64,000 nt of DNA from Rhizobium glycinendophyticum (GCF_006443685.1 NZ_VFYP01000007.1:62001-126000), one strand, 5' to 3'. Shown: positions 1 through 8,866, numbered from the stretch's first letter. Numbers and translations: made by a program. Notes: generated by a model not told the origin, from the letters alone.

Positions 1-2
1 AC

Positions 3-440
3 GGTTACGCCGAACGCCTGCGCAATGACAAGGACTTTGCCATTGGCTTTATCGCCTCGTCGAAACCCGTCCTTGAGCGAACGCGGGAAGCGCTCACCCG
101 GCCCGGAGCCTGGCCCTGGTTCGACGATTTCGACTGCGGCGACAGGATCGCGCTTGCGCTGCTGCGCAGCCACTATGCCGGTGCCGACCTCGATGGTGAC
201 CGCTGGTTTACCCTGGAATCCCGCGAACTGTCCGGGCAACTTGGTATCTCGCACTCGCATCTGCGCAATGTCGTAAATGCCGCAGAAGTGGAGGGCTACC
301 TGCTCCAGGATCGCCAGTCGCACCGTGTGTCACTCACGCCACGAATGCTTGCGGATGTCCGCAGCTTCCACCTCGCCTTCTGGGGCTGGATCGCTGAAGC
401 CGTCGATCAGGTCGCGGCACGGACAAGGCACAGTGCCTGA
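3..440 (+). CDS. Partial winged-helix-like protein (C-terminal part)
   Basis: An open frame enters from the left edge with no start codon and ends in TGA, leaving about 145 residues. Around the middle is a helix-turn-helix-like stretch (RELSGQLGISHSHLRNVV) followed by an EGYLL-type wing, so the visible part looks like the DNA-binding end of a transcriptional regulator. The upstream part, which would show the family, lies outside the window. I cannot name its target or family. The thioesterase gene follows about 100 bases later on the same strand, but nothing in the sequence ties them together. Confidence 0.6.
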   Translation, partial: GYAERLRNDKDFAIGFIASSKPVLERTREALTRPGAWPWFDDFDCGDRIALALLRSHYAGADLDGDRWFTLESRELSGQLGISHSHLRNVVNAAEVEGYLLQDRQSHRVSLTPRMLADVRSFHLAFWGWIAEAVDQVAARTRHSA

Positions 441-536
441 ACTTGAAGCAAACTTTCACTGAGAGCGGGACTAGGCAGCGGCAACGCGCTCGCCTAGCCT
501 GTCGCAGAACACGTGACAGGGCAGGAAAGGCCGCCG

Positions 537-1034
537 ATGGACGAGACACATGACACGAGCCAGCTGGAAATGGTGGTGCTTATGACACCAGACATGGCAA
601 ATTTTTCCGGCAAGGTGCATGGGGGTGCCCTGCTCAATCTTCTCGACCGCGTCGCCTATTCCTGCGCCTCCCGCTACTCACAGCAATATGCCGTCACGCT
701 CTCGGTGGATCAGGTGGTGTTCCGCCAGCCGATCCATGTCGGCGAGCTCGTCACTTTCCGCGCCTCGATCAACCATGCCGGTCGAACGTCCATGGAGATC
801 GGCATCCGGGTGGAGGCGGAAAACATCCGAACCGGCGAGCGACGCCACACGAATTCCTGCTATTTCACCATGGTCGCAGTGGATGCAGAAGGGAGGCCCA
901 CCGCCGTTCCAGCTTATGAGGCGAAGACCGAAGTTCGCAAACGCCGCCAGCGCGCCGCCGAGATCCGCAGGGCGCTGAGGCTCGAATTCGAGGAGCGCTT
1001 CAGGGAGGCGGCAAGCTTGGCGCAAGAAGGCTGA
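537..1034 (+). CDS. Acyl-CoA thioesterase, hotdog fold (YciA/ACOT type)
   Basis: About 165 residues, the usual size of a single hotdog-domain acyl-CoA thioesterase, which hydrolyses acyl-CoA to free acid and CoA in the cytoplasm. The family signature is the N-terminal stretch NFSGKVHGGALLNLLDRVAY, with the HGG turn before the long hotdog helix, followed by a region matching VDQVVFRQPIHVGELV in the beta sheet. I chose the ATG because a good ribosome binding site (AGGAAAGG) lies about 7 bases upstream; an in-frame GTG 24 bases earlier lacks one. The C-terminal 40 residues are rich in Arg and Glu and probably form a helix. The gene converges on the flavin reductase with 43 bases between them. 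The physiological substrate is unknown. Confidence 0.85.
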   Translation: MDETHDTSQLEMVVLMTPDMANFSGKVHGGALLNLLDRVAYSCASRYSQQYAVTLSVDQVVFRQPIHVGELVTFRASINHAGRTSMEIGIRVEAENIRTGERRHTNSCYFTMVAVDAEGRPTAVPAYEAKTEVRKRRQRAAEIRRALRLEFEERFREAASLAQEG

Positions 1035-1077
1035 GGATCTCCAACTTTCGCCAGTAGCTTGATTTGTTGCGACGCTG

Positions 1078-1605
1078 TCAGCCCCTCACCGCCTGATAAC
1101 CCCGGCGGAAATAGACGAGGGCGGCGTCGCGCTGATTGGCGCGCACGTCCACCACTTCGCACATCAGGATGACATGCGTGCCAACTTCAACGGTCTCGGT
1201 GACCCGGCAATCGAAGGAGACGAGCGCGTCCTGCAAGAGGGGCGCACCGGTCATTCCGCGCGTCCAGCTGGCAGCTGCGAAGCGTTCGGCCATGGGCGTC
1301 TTGCCGCCGAAAAGCGAGGACACCGTCTCATGCCCCGGCGCCAGCGCGTTGACCGATACCACCTTGTTGGTGAGCACGGCCGGCGCTGCCGAACTCTGGC
1401 GGTTGAGGCAGACGAGCAGTGTCGGCGGATCGTCCGTCACGCTGGTAACGGCGGTCGCCGTGAAGCCAGCCGGACCTGCAGCGCCATCCGATGCAATCAC
1501 GTTCACGGCGGCGGCAAGTGACGCCATGCCTTCGCGGTAGATCTCCCGCGTGACGGGAGGAAGAGCCACGGACGGTTCAATGGGTTTTGCTTCTGTCGCT
1601 ATCAT
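1078..1605 (-). CDS. Flavin reductase (RutF/HpaC-like), partner of the adjacent monooxygenase
   Basis: 175 residues, the standard length of the flavin-reductase-like FMN-binding family. These enzymes use NAD(P)H to reduce free FMN, which then diffuses to a partner monooxygenase. Visible family features are AAAVNVIASDG near the N-terminus, GFTATAVTSVTDDPPTLLVCLN (flavin-binding loop) and a C-terminal ALVYFRRGYQAV end. It is the last gene of a minus-strand run with the LLM-class monooxygenase 48 bases upstream, which is the classic two-component pairing. Start ATG with GAGAGAG upstream. Assignment to the fold is secure; the pairing is an inference from position. Confidence 0.88.
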   Translation of the reverse strand: MIATEAKPIEPSVALPPVTREIYREGMASLAAAVNVIASDGAAGPAGFTATAVTSVTDDPPTLLVCLNRQSSAAPAVLTNKVVSVNALAPGHETVSSLFGGKTPMAERFAAASWTRGMTGAPLLQDALVSFDCRVTETVEVGTHVILMCEVVDVRANQRDAALVYFRRGYQAVRG

Positions 1606-1653
1606 GGCTCTCTCCTCGTCGTTTCGCCGGATCGGTTCGAGATCTGGTGTCCT

Positions 1654-2964
1654 TTAGAATTCCCGAAGGTTGTCGCGCAGCAGGTCGTGCGTATAGCGCG
1701 TGCGGGCAAGGCCCCGTTTCTGCAGCGCCGGGACCAGTCCGTCGGCCACCTCCATCAGATAACGGCGCGAGACGCGCAGCACCGGCGTCGTCACGAGGAA
1801 GCCGTCGCCGCCGACTTCGTCCATCACCTCGCCCATGCGCTCTGCCACCTGATCCGGCGTGCCGATCAATTCGACGGAGGAGACGAGACCGCCGCCGCCG
1901 GACACGACCAATTCCCGCAACGTCTTGCCGCTTCCCCATTGCTGGAACTTGTCGAGCGAGCCGGATTCGCCGTTGGTCACGAGCTTTTCCGGAAGGGGTT
2001 TGTCGAGGTCGAATTTCGAGAAGTCGATTTCTGTAATAGCCGAGATCGAGGCAAGTGTGTCGGTGATGAAATACTCCGACGACATCTGACGCTTGTATTT
2101 TTCCTGTGCCTCGAACTCGGTTTCTCCCAATGTCGGCGTGATGCAGAAGAGCACCTTGATCTCGTCCGGGTCACGGCCGATCTTGGCAGCCCTTTCCCGG
2201 ATATCGTCGCGGAAGGCTTTCATTTCAGCGGGGCCGGAAGCGACCGAGATGATGGAATCGGCAAAACGAGCGGCAAAGTCGCGGCCGCGCGGCGAGGCGC
2301 CCGCCTGGACATAGATCGGACGGTGTTGCGGCGACGGCACTGTGTTGAGGGGACCGCGGACCTGGTAATGCTTGCCGACGTGATCGATAGTCCGGACCTT
2401 GCTCGGGTCGACATAGACGCCGTTTTCGCGGTCGAGCACGACGGCGTCCTTGTCCCAGCTGTCGAAGAGCTTGTTGACGACTTCCATGTATTCTTCCGCC
2501 ATCTCATAGCGCGTCTCGCGCAGCGGCAGCTTGTCCATGTTGAAGTTCTTGGCCGCGAGATCCTCGGCGCTGGTGACGATGTTCCAGCCGAAGCGGCCGC
2601 GCGTCAGGCTGTCGATGGTCGAGCAAAGGCGGGCAAGCAGGAAGGGCGGATAGGCCATGGTCGACATGGTCGCGACGACCCCGAGCTTCGAGGTCACCAT
2701 GCCCATCGCGGTGGCGAGCGGTGCCGGGTCATGTTTCGGCACCATCATGGCGTTCTTCAGCGCAAAGTCGCGCGAACCGCCATAGGTTTGTGGCACCATC
2801 AGCTTGTCTTCGATCATGATGTAGTCGAAACAGGCGCGCTCCAGCGTCTGCGCCATTTCCATGTAGAAGCGACCATCCCAGGGATACCCGCCCTGGCCGA
2901 AGGGTTCGCGCCATTCGTCGGGCGTAAAATTCATGAACCAGGCGAGGTGCATCTTCTTGGGCAT
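1654..2964 (-). CDS. LLM-class flavin-dependent monooxygenase (NtaA/DmoA/SnaA group)
   Basis: 436 residues of the bacterial luciferase-like TIM-barrel family. The N-terminus (MPKKMHLAWF), the EDKLMVPQTYGGS segment and FGWNIVTSAE are typical of the NtaA/DmoA/DszA branch, which is larger than SsuD. These enzymes use reduced FMN and oxygen to cleave C-N or C-S bonds or hydroxylate their substrate. The ATG was preferred to an upstream in-frame extension because a purine-rich GAGGAAAA site lies just ahead and the extension overlaps the ABC ATPase gene. It sits between the ABC importer and the flavin reductase, so the substrate is probably what the importer brings in. That substrate cannot be read from the sequence; sulfonates, amines, chelators and flavin-like rings are all known for this branch. 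Confidence 0.88.
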   Translation of the reverse strand: MPKKMHLAWFMNFTPDEWREPFGQGGYPWDGRFYMEMAQTLERACFDYIMIEDKLMVPQTYGGSRDFALKNAMMVPKHDPAPLATAMGMVTSKLGVVATMSTMAYPPFLLARLCSTIDSLTRGRFGWNIVTSAEDLAAKNFNMDKLPLRETRYEMAEEYMEVVNKLFDSWDKDAVVLDRENGVYVDPSKVRTIDHVGKHYQVRGPLNTVPSPQHRPIYVQAGASPRGRDFAARFADSIISVASGPAEMKAFRDDIRERAAKIGRDPDEIKVLFCITPTLGETEFEAQEKYKRQMSSEYFITDTLASISAITEIDFSKFDLDKPLPEKLVTNGESGSLDKFQQWGSGKTLRELVVSGGGGLVSSVELIGTPDQVAERMGEVMDEVGGDGFLVTTPVLRVSRRYLMEVADGLVPALQKRGLARTRYTHDLLRDNLREF

Positions 2965-2978
2965 GGGGTTTTCCTCTT

Positions 2979-3767
2979 TCAACGGGCAGTTTGGAGTGGA
3001 ATGATCTTGGACCGGGAAAGCTCGAAGCGCGCGCTCTCGCGCACGATGCGCGGCTTGGCTTCGAAGTCTGACGTAATACCGGCGCCGTAGCGCTCGGGCG
3101 CCTGCGGGTCGCGGCGCAGCTTGTCGATGGCAATCACGCGGGTGCCAAGTTCGAAAGCCTCGCCCATGTCGTGGGTGACCATGACGATGGTCATCTGCCG
3201 CTCGGTCCACAATTCGCGGATCAGCACGTGCATGCTTTTGCGGGTGACCGGATCAAGCGCACCGAAGGGCTCATCGAGCAGAAGCACTTTCGGCTGCATG
3301 ATCAGCGCCTGGGCAATTGCCAATCGCTGCTGCATGCCGCCCGACAATTGCTGCGGATATTTGGAGGCTGCCTCTTTGAGGCCGACGCGCTCCAGAAGCG
3401 CCATGGCGCGGTCGCGCAGGGCTTTGCGCCTTGCGCCAAACAACGTGCCGAGAAAAGCGGAGCCGCGCCATTGCGGCCCCAGCATGACATTGCCGAGGAC
3501 TGTCTTGTGTGGGAATACCGAATAGCGCTGAAAGACGACGCCGCGGTCATCGGTCGGTTCACCGGCAATCGGTTGGCCGTCGAGCAGGATCCGACCGCGT
3601 GTCGGCACCTCCTGGCTCAGCAGCAGGCGCAAAAGCGTTGTCTTGCCGACGCCGCTCGGGCCAACGATCGACAGGAACTCGTGGTCCTTTAGCGTGAGGC
3701 TTACATTTTCGAGTATGATGGCGTCGCCATATTCCTTCCAGACCTTGTCGAATACGATCTCGACCAT
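2979..3767 (-). CDS. ABC transporter ATP-binding protein, NitT/TauT family
   Basis: 262-residue nucleotide-binding subunit of an importer. Walker A is GPSGVGKT at residues 36-43, the signature LSGGMQQR begins at residue 141, and Walker B VLLLDEP at residue 161 is followed by the usual D-loop GALDP and the switch histidine in VTHD. It is most like the SsuB/TauB group. The C-terminal 50 residues are specific to this subgroup and of no obvious function. The stop codon and the permease gene behind it are adjacent (1 base between them), pointing to one transcript: substrate-binding protein, permease, ATPase, monooxygenase, flavin reductase. Confidence 0.92.
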   Translation of the reverse strand: MVEIVFDKVWKEYGDAIILENVSLTLKDHEFLSIVGPSGVGKTTLLRLLLSQEVPTRGRILLDGQPIAGEPTDDRGVVFQRYSVFPHKTVLGNVMLGPQWRGSAFLGTLFGARRKALRDRAMALLERVGLKEAASKYPQQLSGGMQQRLAIAQALIMQPKVLLLDEPFGALDPVTRKSMHVLIRELWTERQMTIVMVTHDMGEAFELGTRVIAIDKLRRDPQAPERYGAGITSDFEAKPRIVRESARFELSRSKIIPLQTAR

Positions 3768-3768
3768 G

Positions 3769-4587
3769 TCAGCCCTCCTTCAACACGGACCAGGGGAAGA
3801 GAAAGGCCGACAGCTTGCGCAGTGCGAGGTCGACGAGGAAGGCGAGCAGCGTGATCCAGACGACGTAAGGCAGGATGATATCCATCGCGAGATAGCGGCG
3901 GACGAGGAAAATCCGGTAACCGAGGCCGCCTTCCGCCGTGATCGCTTCCGCCGCGATGACGAAGAGCCAGGTGGCGCCGAGCGACAGGCGCACGGCGTTG
4001 ATCAGGCCCGGCAGGATCTGCGGCAACACGACATGGATCAGCATGTGCCAGGATGAACCGCCGAGCGTCTGGGCCTTGATGATCTGCTCGCGCGGCAGCG
4101 CCTCAACCCGCAGCACCACATCGCGCATGAGGAAGGGCGCCACCCCAAAGACGATCAGGACGATCTTGGAAACTTCGCCGAGACCGAAGAGGATGAAGAG
4201 GATCGGCAGCATGGCAAGCGGCGGCACGAGCGAGATGGCGGCGAGCACCGGATCGAAGGCGGCTCGCAACTGCGGGATGAAGCCGATTGGCGCGCCGAGC
4301 ACGAGACCGAGCAGGGCCGATAGACCGAGGCCGACAAAAAGCCGCCAGAGGCTCAGATAGGTGTCAAACCAGAAGAGCAGCGCGCCGCTTGCCCGGTCCT
4401 GCTCGAACATCATCCGGTTCATGGCCGAAAGGAAGGAGGACAGTGCCGGCATCAGCTTGTCGGTCGGATTGACGGAGAGCCGCGCTTCCGACGCCAGCAC
4501 ATAGGCGAGCAGGATGAGAATGAAGGGCAGGACGCCGAGAAAGAGGCGTTGGCCGCGGGAGGGAGGGTAGTTGATGATACGTTTCAT
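3769..4587 (-). CDS. ABC transporter permease, NitT/TauT (SsuC/TauC-like)
   Basis: 272 residues with about six hydrophobic segments, starting with a membrane span at residues 16-33. The EAA loop that contacts the ATPase is visible around EQIIKAQTLGGSSWHMLIHV, close to the consensus EAARTLGAS--F-V-LP seen in sulfonate, taurine and nitrate importers, followed by LPQILPGLINAVR. The C-terminus has the family's typical IFLVRRYLAMDIILPYV segment. It lies between the binding protein and the ATPase genes in the same orientation. A GGAAGGGA site precedes the ATG. Confidence 0.9.
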   Translation of the reverse strand: MKRIINYPPSRGQRLFLGVLPFILILLAYVLASEARLSVNPTDKLMPALSSFLSAMNRMMFEQDRASGALLFWFDTYLSLWRLFVGLGLSALLGLVLGAPIGFIPQLRAAFDPVLAAISLVPPLAMLPILFILFGLGEVSKIVLIVFGVAPFLMRDVVLRVEALPREQIIKAQTLGGSSWHMLIHVVLPQILPGLINAVRLSLGATWLFVIAAEAITAEGGLGYRIFLVRRYLAMDIILPYVVWITLLAFLVDLALRKLSAFLFPWSVLKEG

Positions 4588-4617
4588 GAAACCGTGTCCC
4601 TTCCCTCGCCGTCCCGA

Positions 4618-5703
4618 TCAGAGCCCGCCGTCCGCGCCGAGCTTGGCGTAGGAGGCGTCGATGCGCAGTTTCACATTGGCGGGATCACCGAGCACAGTGC
4701 CATCGGCAAGCTCGATGCCGATGGCATCCACCGAGGTCGCCCCCTGGCCGAACAGGCCACGATCGAAGGAGAACTTACGGATGTCGTCCATTATCGTGCC
4801 GGTCTTGGCATCGCTGAGGAAGGTCGCGGCTTCTGCCGGGGTGTAGAAGAAGAAGGTCGTATCGATCTGGGTCTTCAGGCCCGCCTGGTCGGTGCCCAGC
4901 GCACTTGCCATGTAGTCGTTGACGGGCTTGGCTGTATCGCCTCCGGCCTTGATCGCGGCAAGCGCCTCATACCAGGCGCCGGTCAGCGCCTTGCCGAAGG
5001 CCGGATTGTCTTTCAGCACTTGTGTATTGCCGATGAAGACATCCATGATTTCGCCAGGGATTTCAGAGCTGTCAAACAGCACCTTGGTCTCCGGCGAGCC
5101 CGCAATCATGTCGGCCGTCATCGGCTTCCATGCGGCGGCATTCTGAATGTCGGCGTTGGAGAGATAGGCGGCGGCGATATCGGCATCAGAAATGTTGACG
5201 GTTTTCACCTCACCGACACCGCTCAGGCCATTCATGACAAGCGCGCGATTGAGGAGGTAGTGCGAGACGCTGTATTCGACGAGATAGACGTCCTTGCCCT
5301 TGAGGTCGGCAACAGACGTGGCCGACTTAGACATCAGCACATCATTGCCGTTGGAATAGTCGGTGATCAGGAAGATCGAAGTATCGACCCCGCCGGCAGC
5401 TGGCATGGTGAGTGCATCCATGCCGGCGACGCCGACGGCATCGAGATCGCCGGAAATGAACTGGTTGATCGAGCCGACATAGTCGTTGATCGGCATCATC
5501 TCGATCTCGATGCCGTATTTGTCGGCCCATTTCTTCAAGATGCCGCTTTCCTTCATGTAACCCATGGGCATGAAGCCGACATAGATGGAGTAGCCAACCT
5601 TGAAGGCAGTCTTCTGCGCAGCAGAAGCGCTTCCGGCCAAGGCCAGAGCGGCGCCAATTGCAATGATGAGGAACTGAGTTAAGGCACGCAAAGAGGTTTT
5701 CAT
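4618..5703 (-). CDS. ABC transporter substrate-binding protein, NitT/TauT type
   Basis: About 361 residues. It begins with a clear secretion signal (MKTSLRALTQF, a hydrophobic core, then ALAGSASAA) with likely cleavage after SAA-Q near residue 26. The mature part has the type II periplasmic-binding fold of the SsuA/TauA/ThiY group: FKVGYSIYVGFMPMGYMKE at the start, a DAVGVAGMDALTMPAA strand-loop, and a hinge around KDVYLVEYSVSHYLLNRAL. The ligand is unknown. I chose the second ATG rather than the upstream in-frame codon because it puts the signal peptide at the very N-terminus. It is the first gene of the importer transcript and diverges from the TetR gene across a 244-base gap. Confidence 0.88.
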   Translation of the reverse strand: MKTSLRALTQFLIIAIGAALALAGSASAAQKTAFKVGYSIYVGFMPMGYMKESGILKKWADKYGIEIEMMPINDYVGSINQFISGDLDAVGVAGMDALTMPAAGGVDTSIFLITDYSNGNDVLMSKSATSVADLKGKDVYLVEYSVSHYLLNRALVMNGLSGVGEVKTVNISDADIAAAYLSNADIQNAAAWKPMTADMIAGSPETKVLFDSSEIPGEIMDVFIGNTQVLKDNPAFGKALTGAWYEALAAIKAGGDTAKPVNDYMASALGTDQAGLKTQIDTTFFFYTPAEAATFLSDAKTGTIMDDIRKFSFDRGLFGQGATSVDAIGIELADGTVLGDPANVKLRIDASYAKLGADGGL

Positions 5704-5947
5704 GGGCTGGGCTCCCGACCTTGTCATGCTTGATATTGCACCTAACTAAGCAAGCGTTTAATAGCTTCGCAAGTGCAAAAATGACAAAGATCAAATTATG
5801 GGCAAGCTTGCGAGAGCCTTTGCGTAGAAGGCGTTTTTTTAAGCTGGGATAGATGCTGCACTGCACATTCACGCGCCACAAATTCACGCTGGTGAAGCTC
5901 TCGAAAGCGCTATAATCGAACAGGTCTGTCAGGGAAGGACGAGATAT

Positions 5948-6556
5948 TTGGCCAAGGCTGCACGACAGAGACTGGATCCGAACCAGCGGATCGAACTCAT
6001 CCTCGACGCGACGCTCGGACTTGTCGGCACCTCGCACTTCTCTGTTGTCACCATGCGCGACATAGCGCTTGCCTGCGACGTCAATGTCGCGCTGCTCTAC
6101 CACTACTTCAGCAGCAAGGATCACCTGGTCAGGCTCGTGCTCGCACGGGCGCTGGGTCAGGTGACAGATGACTATGAGGCCCGGCGTGGCGCCCACGGCC
6201 AAGATTTCCTCGGCGATATCAGTGCGTGGTTCTCCACCCATGCGGCGATGGCGCCGAGCATGATGTCGCGCATGGTGAAACTCATGTCTGATCAGGCGGC
6301 ACTTCCGGTGCGCGACCCGGAGCTTGATGCTCTCGTCATGGGCTTCTACCAGTTCGAAAGGGATCTGATCGTCCACACCCTGGAGCAAGGAATGGCCATC
6401 GGCCGCTACAAGAGAGTGGAAAGCGAAAAGCTTGCGCGTTTCGTCGGCCTGCATCTGGACGGCATTTTCCATGGCGCGGAAAGTCGCGGCCAGATCCGCA
6501 TCGCAGATGATATTGCCGATCTGCGCGAGATGCTGGAGGCGCAGTTGCGTCCGTGA
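5948..6556 (+). CDS. TetR-family transcriptional regulator
   Basis: 202 residues. The N-terminal 60 residues form a TetR helix-turn-helix: RIELILDATLGLVG, then TMRDIALACDVNVALLYHYF ending in the SSKDHL motif. The C-terminal ligand domain is variable and unassigned. The start is a TTG preceded by AGGGAAGGACG; no ATG fits before the DNA-binding domain. It is divergent from the ABC importer operon, so it probably represses or controls that operon and responds to its substrate, which is inference from position. It ends only 6 bases from the end of the convergent GntR gene. Confidence 0.88.
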   Translation: MAKAARQRLDPNQRIELILDATLGLVGTSHFSVVTMRDIALACDVNVALLYHYFSSKDHLVRLVLARALGQVTDDYEARRGAHGQDFLGDISAWFSTHAAMAPSMMSRMVKLMSDQAALPVRDPELDALVMGFYQFERDLIVHTLEQGMAIGRYKRVESEKLARFVGLHLDGIFHGAESRGQIRIADDIADLREMLEAQLRP

Positions 6557-6562
6557 GGAACC

Positions 6563-7219
6563 TCAGGTGGTGATGCGGGAAAAGGCGGCGAGCACGGTGC
6601 GCTCGGACTGGGCAAGATAGGCTTCGAGCGCTGTCGCCGCCTCCTTCGGATGGCCCGTTTCCAGTTTCTCAAGGATCGCGGCATTGAGCTCGACATAGGG
6701 TGCGTGCAGCAATTCGGGATCGTCCAGCAGGCCAAAGCTCAGGCGCAGTTCGGCGGCGATCTGGGCGTAGAAGGCACTCAGCCTGACGCTGTCGGCAAGC
6801 TCGACGATCGCCGAATGGAATTTCATGTTTTCGCTGCCAACCCTGCCCCAGTCGCCAGCCTGTCGCGCGAGCCGGGCCTCGTCAACAGCGGCCCGCATGC
6901 GGATAACAGCTGGGTGGTTCGGATAAGCATCGGCAAGCGCGCGACATTCGACAATGCGGCGGACGCGGTAGATGTCGATGATCGAGGCCATGCTGGGCGT
7001 AGCCACGAAGACCCCGCGATTGGGCTCATGACGAAGGAGACCTTCCTTGGTCAGTAGCCGGAAGGCTTCGCGGAGCGAATTGCGCGAGACATCGAGATCA
7101 GCACTGAGGGCAGCTTCCGACAGGCGCTGACCGGGCTTCAGTTCCCCGCTAATCAGCTTGTTGCGGATATCCTCCGCCAGTCGTGGCGCCAAGGCTGCCG
7201 CCGGATCCGTTTCTGCCAT
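6563..7219 (-). CDS. GntR-family regulator with FCD domain
   Basis: 218 residues. The N-terminal winged helix covers IRNKLISGELKPGQRLSEAAL, then a recognition segment DLDVSRNSLREAFRLLTKEGL and the RGVFVATPS wing. The C-terminal half is an all-helical FCD ligand-binding domain with VRRIVECRALADAYPNH and two conserved histidine regions (FHSAIVEL), which in this family usually bind a metal and a carboxylate ligand. The ATG with GGGGAGAC upstream was chosen over an in-frame extension of 49 residues that is Arg-rich and unlike the family. It diverges from the NRAMP/5-oxoprolinase operon and is its likely regulator. Confidence 0.87.
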   Translation of the reverse strand: MAETDPAAALAPRLAEDIRNKLISGELKPGQRLSEAALSADLDVSRNSLREAFRLLTKEGLLRHEPNRGVFVATPSMASIIDIYRVRRIVECRALADAYPNHPAVIRMRAAVDEARLARQAGDWGRVGSENMKFHSAIVELADSVRLSAFYAQIAAELRLSFGLLDDPELLHAPYVELNAAILEKLETGHPKEAATALEAYLAQSERTVLAAFSRITT

Positions 7220-7459
7220 GCTTGTCTCCCCTACCCCGACGATCGGTCGCCCCTTGCCGACCTCGGCCCTTACGGCGTCGACACGCTTTCTTCTCGCCAC
7301 TCGCGACCGTAACCGCCGTCTGTTCACCTGCGTCAGCCTTATTGTCCAAACCCCCGAAAACGGCAACTACGACCGGGACGTCGATTAGAAATTGTCCGAA
7401 AGCAGGTCAAACATCGACCAAATTCTGGATTTTTGCTCAACATTTCGGCACAATAGTAG

Positions 7460-7479
7460 AACGATCAAATAATATCGTT
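7460..7479. promoter_or_regulatory. Inverted repeat in the GntR/carrier divergent region
   Basis: AACGAT-N8-ATCGTT, a perfect 6-base-arm inverted repeat in the AT-rich part of the 357-base gap between the GntR gene and the carrier gene. A second weaker repeat (ACAAT-N9-ATTGT) follows at 7482-7500 and contains a TTGACA that could be a -35 element. An inverted repeat with an AT spacer is what FCD-type GntR proteins usually bind, so this is a candidate operator. The rest of the gap shows no gene. Confidence 0.35.
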
Positions 7480-7576
7480 GAACAATCTTGACAGAATTGT
7501 GAAACGCGGCGAGGCTGAGACCTGTCGATCATCAAGTCTGCCGGAACAACTGGCGCAGGATCACGGAGAGGGTAAC

Positions 7577-8833
7577 ATGGAACAGAATACGACAGTTCCG
7601 GCGAAAGCCGGGCCGGACGGCATGTCAAAAGCGAAACGCGGCGCCTTCGTCGCGGCGATATTTCTGATGGCGACCTCCGCCATCGGCCCAGGCTTCATCA
7701 CGCAGACCGCGACCTTTACCACTAAACTCGGCTCGGCATTCGCCTTTGCGATCCTTGCTTCGATCCTGATCGACTTCGTCGTCCAGCTGAACATCTGGCG
7801 GATCGTGACGCTGACGAAAATGCGCGCCTCCGACATCGCCAATGCTGCAATCCCCGGAACCGGCTATGTGCTGGCCGTGCTTGTCATCATCGGGGGATTG
7901 TTCTTCAACATCGGCAATATTGGTGGGTCGGGGCTCGGCCTCAACGCGATGATGGGAATAGATCCCAAATGGGGCGGCGCGATCAGCGCCTTAATCGCGA
8001 TCGGCATTTTCAGCTCCAAGCGGGCCGGTGTAGCGATCGACCGCCTGATCATTGTCGCTGGTATCGCCATGATCGTACTGACGCTTTACGTGGCGATCGT
8101 CTCGCAGCCGCCGGTCGGTGACGCGCTCTTCCAGACCTTCCTGCCGTCCACAATCGATTTCGCGACGATCACGACGATCGTCGGTGGTACGGTCGGTGGC
8201 TACATCACCTATTCCGGCGCCCATCGTCTGCTCGACAAGGGCACCGTCGGCATCGAGAACCTCGGCGCCGTCAACCGTGCCGCCTTGACCGGCATCGCAG
8301 TCACTGGACTGATGCGCTACGTGCTCTTCCTCGCCATCCTCGGCGTGGTCGCTTCCGGCGTGGTAATCGATATATCGGGCAAGGGCGCGAACCCCGCTGC
8401 CCAGGCCTTCCAGGCAGCCGCCGGCGACGTCGGCTACCGGATCTTTGGCGCCGTTCTCTGGTTTGCCGCCATCACTTCGGTCATCGGGGCTGCCTATACC
8501 TCGGTGTCCTTCATCACGGTGTTCAAGGCCGACATCAGCGAGCGCGCCCGCAACATCGCGACCGTGATCTTCATCGCTGTCTCCCTGTTCTTCTACGTCA
8601 TTATCACAACGCCGCCTGCACAGATGCTGGTCTTCGTCGGCGGTCTGAACGGCCTCATCCTGCCAATCGGGCTTTCGATCTTCGTCTATGCTGCCTGGGC
8701 ACGCTCCGACCTGATGGCGGGCTACCGTTATCCGCGCTGGCTGCTGGTGCTTGGCGCGCTCACTTGCGCCCTCACCTGGTACATGGGCTACAAGTCGATC
8801 GGCCCGATCTTCGCGCTGCTGACAGGCGCCTGA
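7577..8833 (+). CDS. NRAMP-family (YcsG-like) membrane transporter
   Basis: 418 residues with roughly eleven hydrophobic spans. The first spans contain ATSAIGPGFITQTATFT, resembling the DPGN-type unwound helix of NRAMP carriers but with IGPGF in place of the metal-coordinating DPGN. Loss of the Asp and Asn ligands argues against ordinary divalent metal transport. Close relatives (YcsG) sit beside 5-oxoprolinase genes in many bacteria, as here, so it may carry 5-oxoproline or a related acid; that is inference. The ATG was selected because GGAGAGGG precedes it. It is the first gene of the operon and pxpA follows after 33 bases. Confidence 0.82.
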   Translation: MEQNTTVPAKAGPDGMSKAKRGAFVAAIFLMATSAIGPGFITQTATFTTKLGSAFAFAILASILIDFVVQLNIWRIVTLTKMRASDIANAAIPGTGYVLAVLVIIGGLFFNIGNIGGSGLGLNAMMGIDPKWGGAISALIAIGIFSSKRAGVAIDRLIIVAGIAMIVLTLYVAIVSQPPVGDALFQTFLPSTIDFATITTIVGGTVGGYITYSGAHRLLDKGTVGIENLGAVNRAALTGIAVTGLMRYVLFLAILGVVASGVVIDISGKGANPAAQAFQAAAGDVGYRIFGAVLWFAAITSVIGAAYTSVSFITVFKADISERARNIATVIFIAVSLFFYVIITTPPAQMLVFVGGLNGLILPIGLSIFVYAAWARSDLMAGYRYPRWLLVLGALTCALTWYMGYKSIGPIFALLTGA

Positions 8834-8866
8834 TCACAAAACGCCTAACCGACACGGGAGGAAGAC

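Noticed and set aside
1687..3090. Long plus-strand open frame opposite the monooxygenase and ABC ATPase
   Set aside because: It mirrors well-supported genes in GC-rich DNA and encodes a protein rich in His, Asp and Arg without family likeness.
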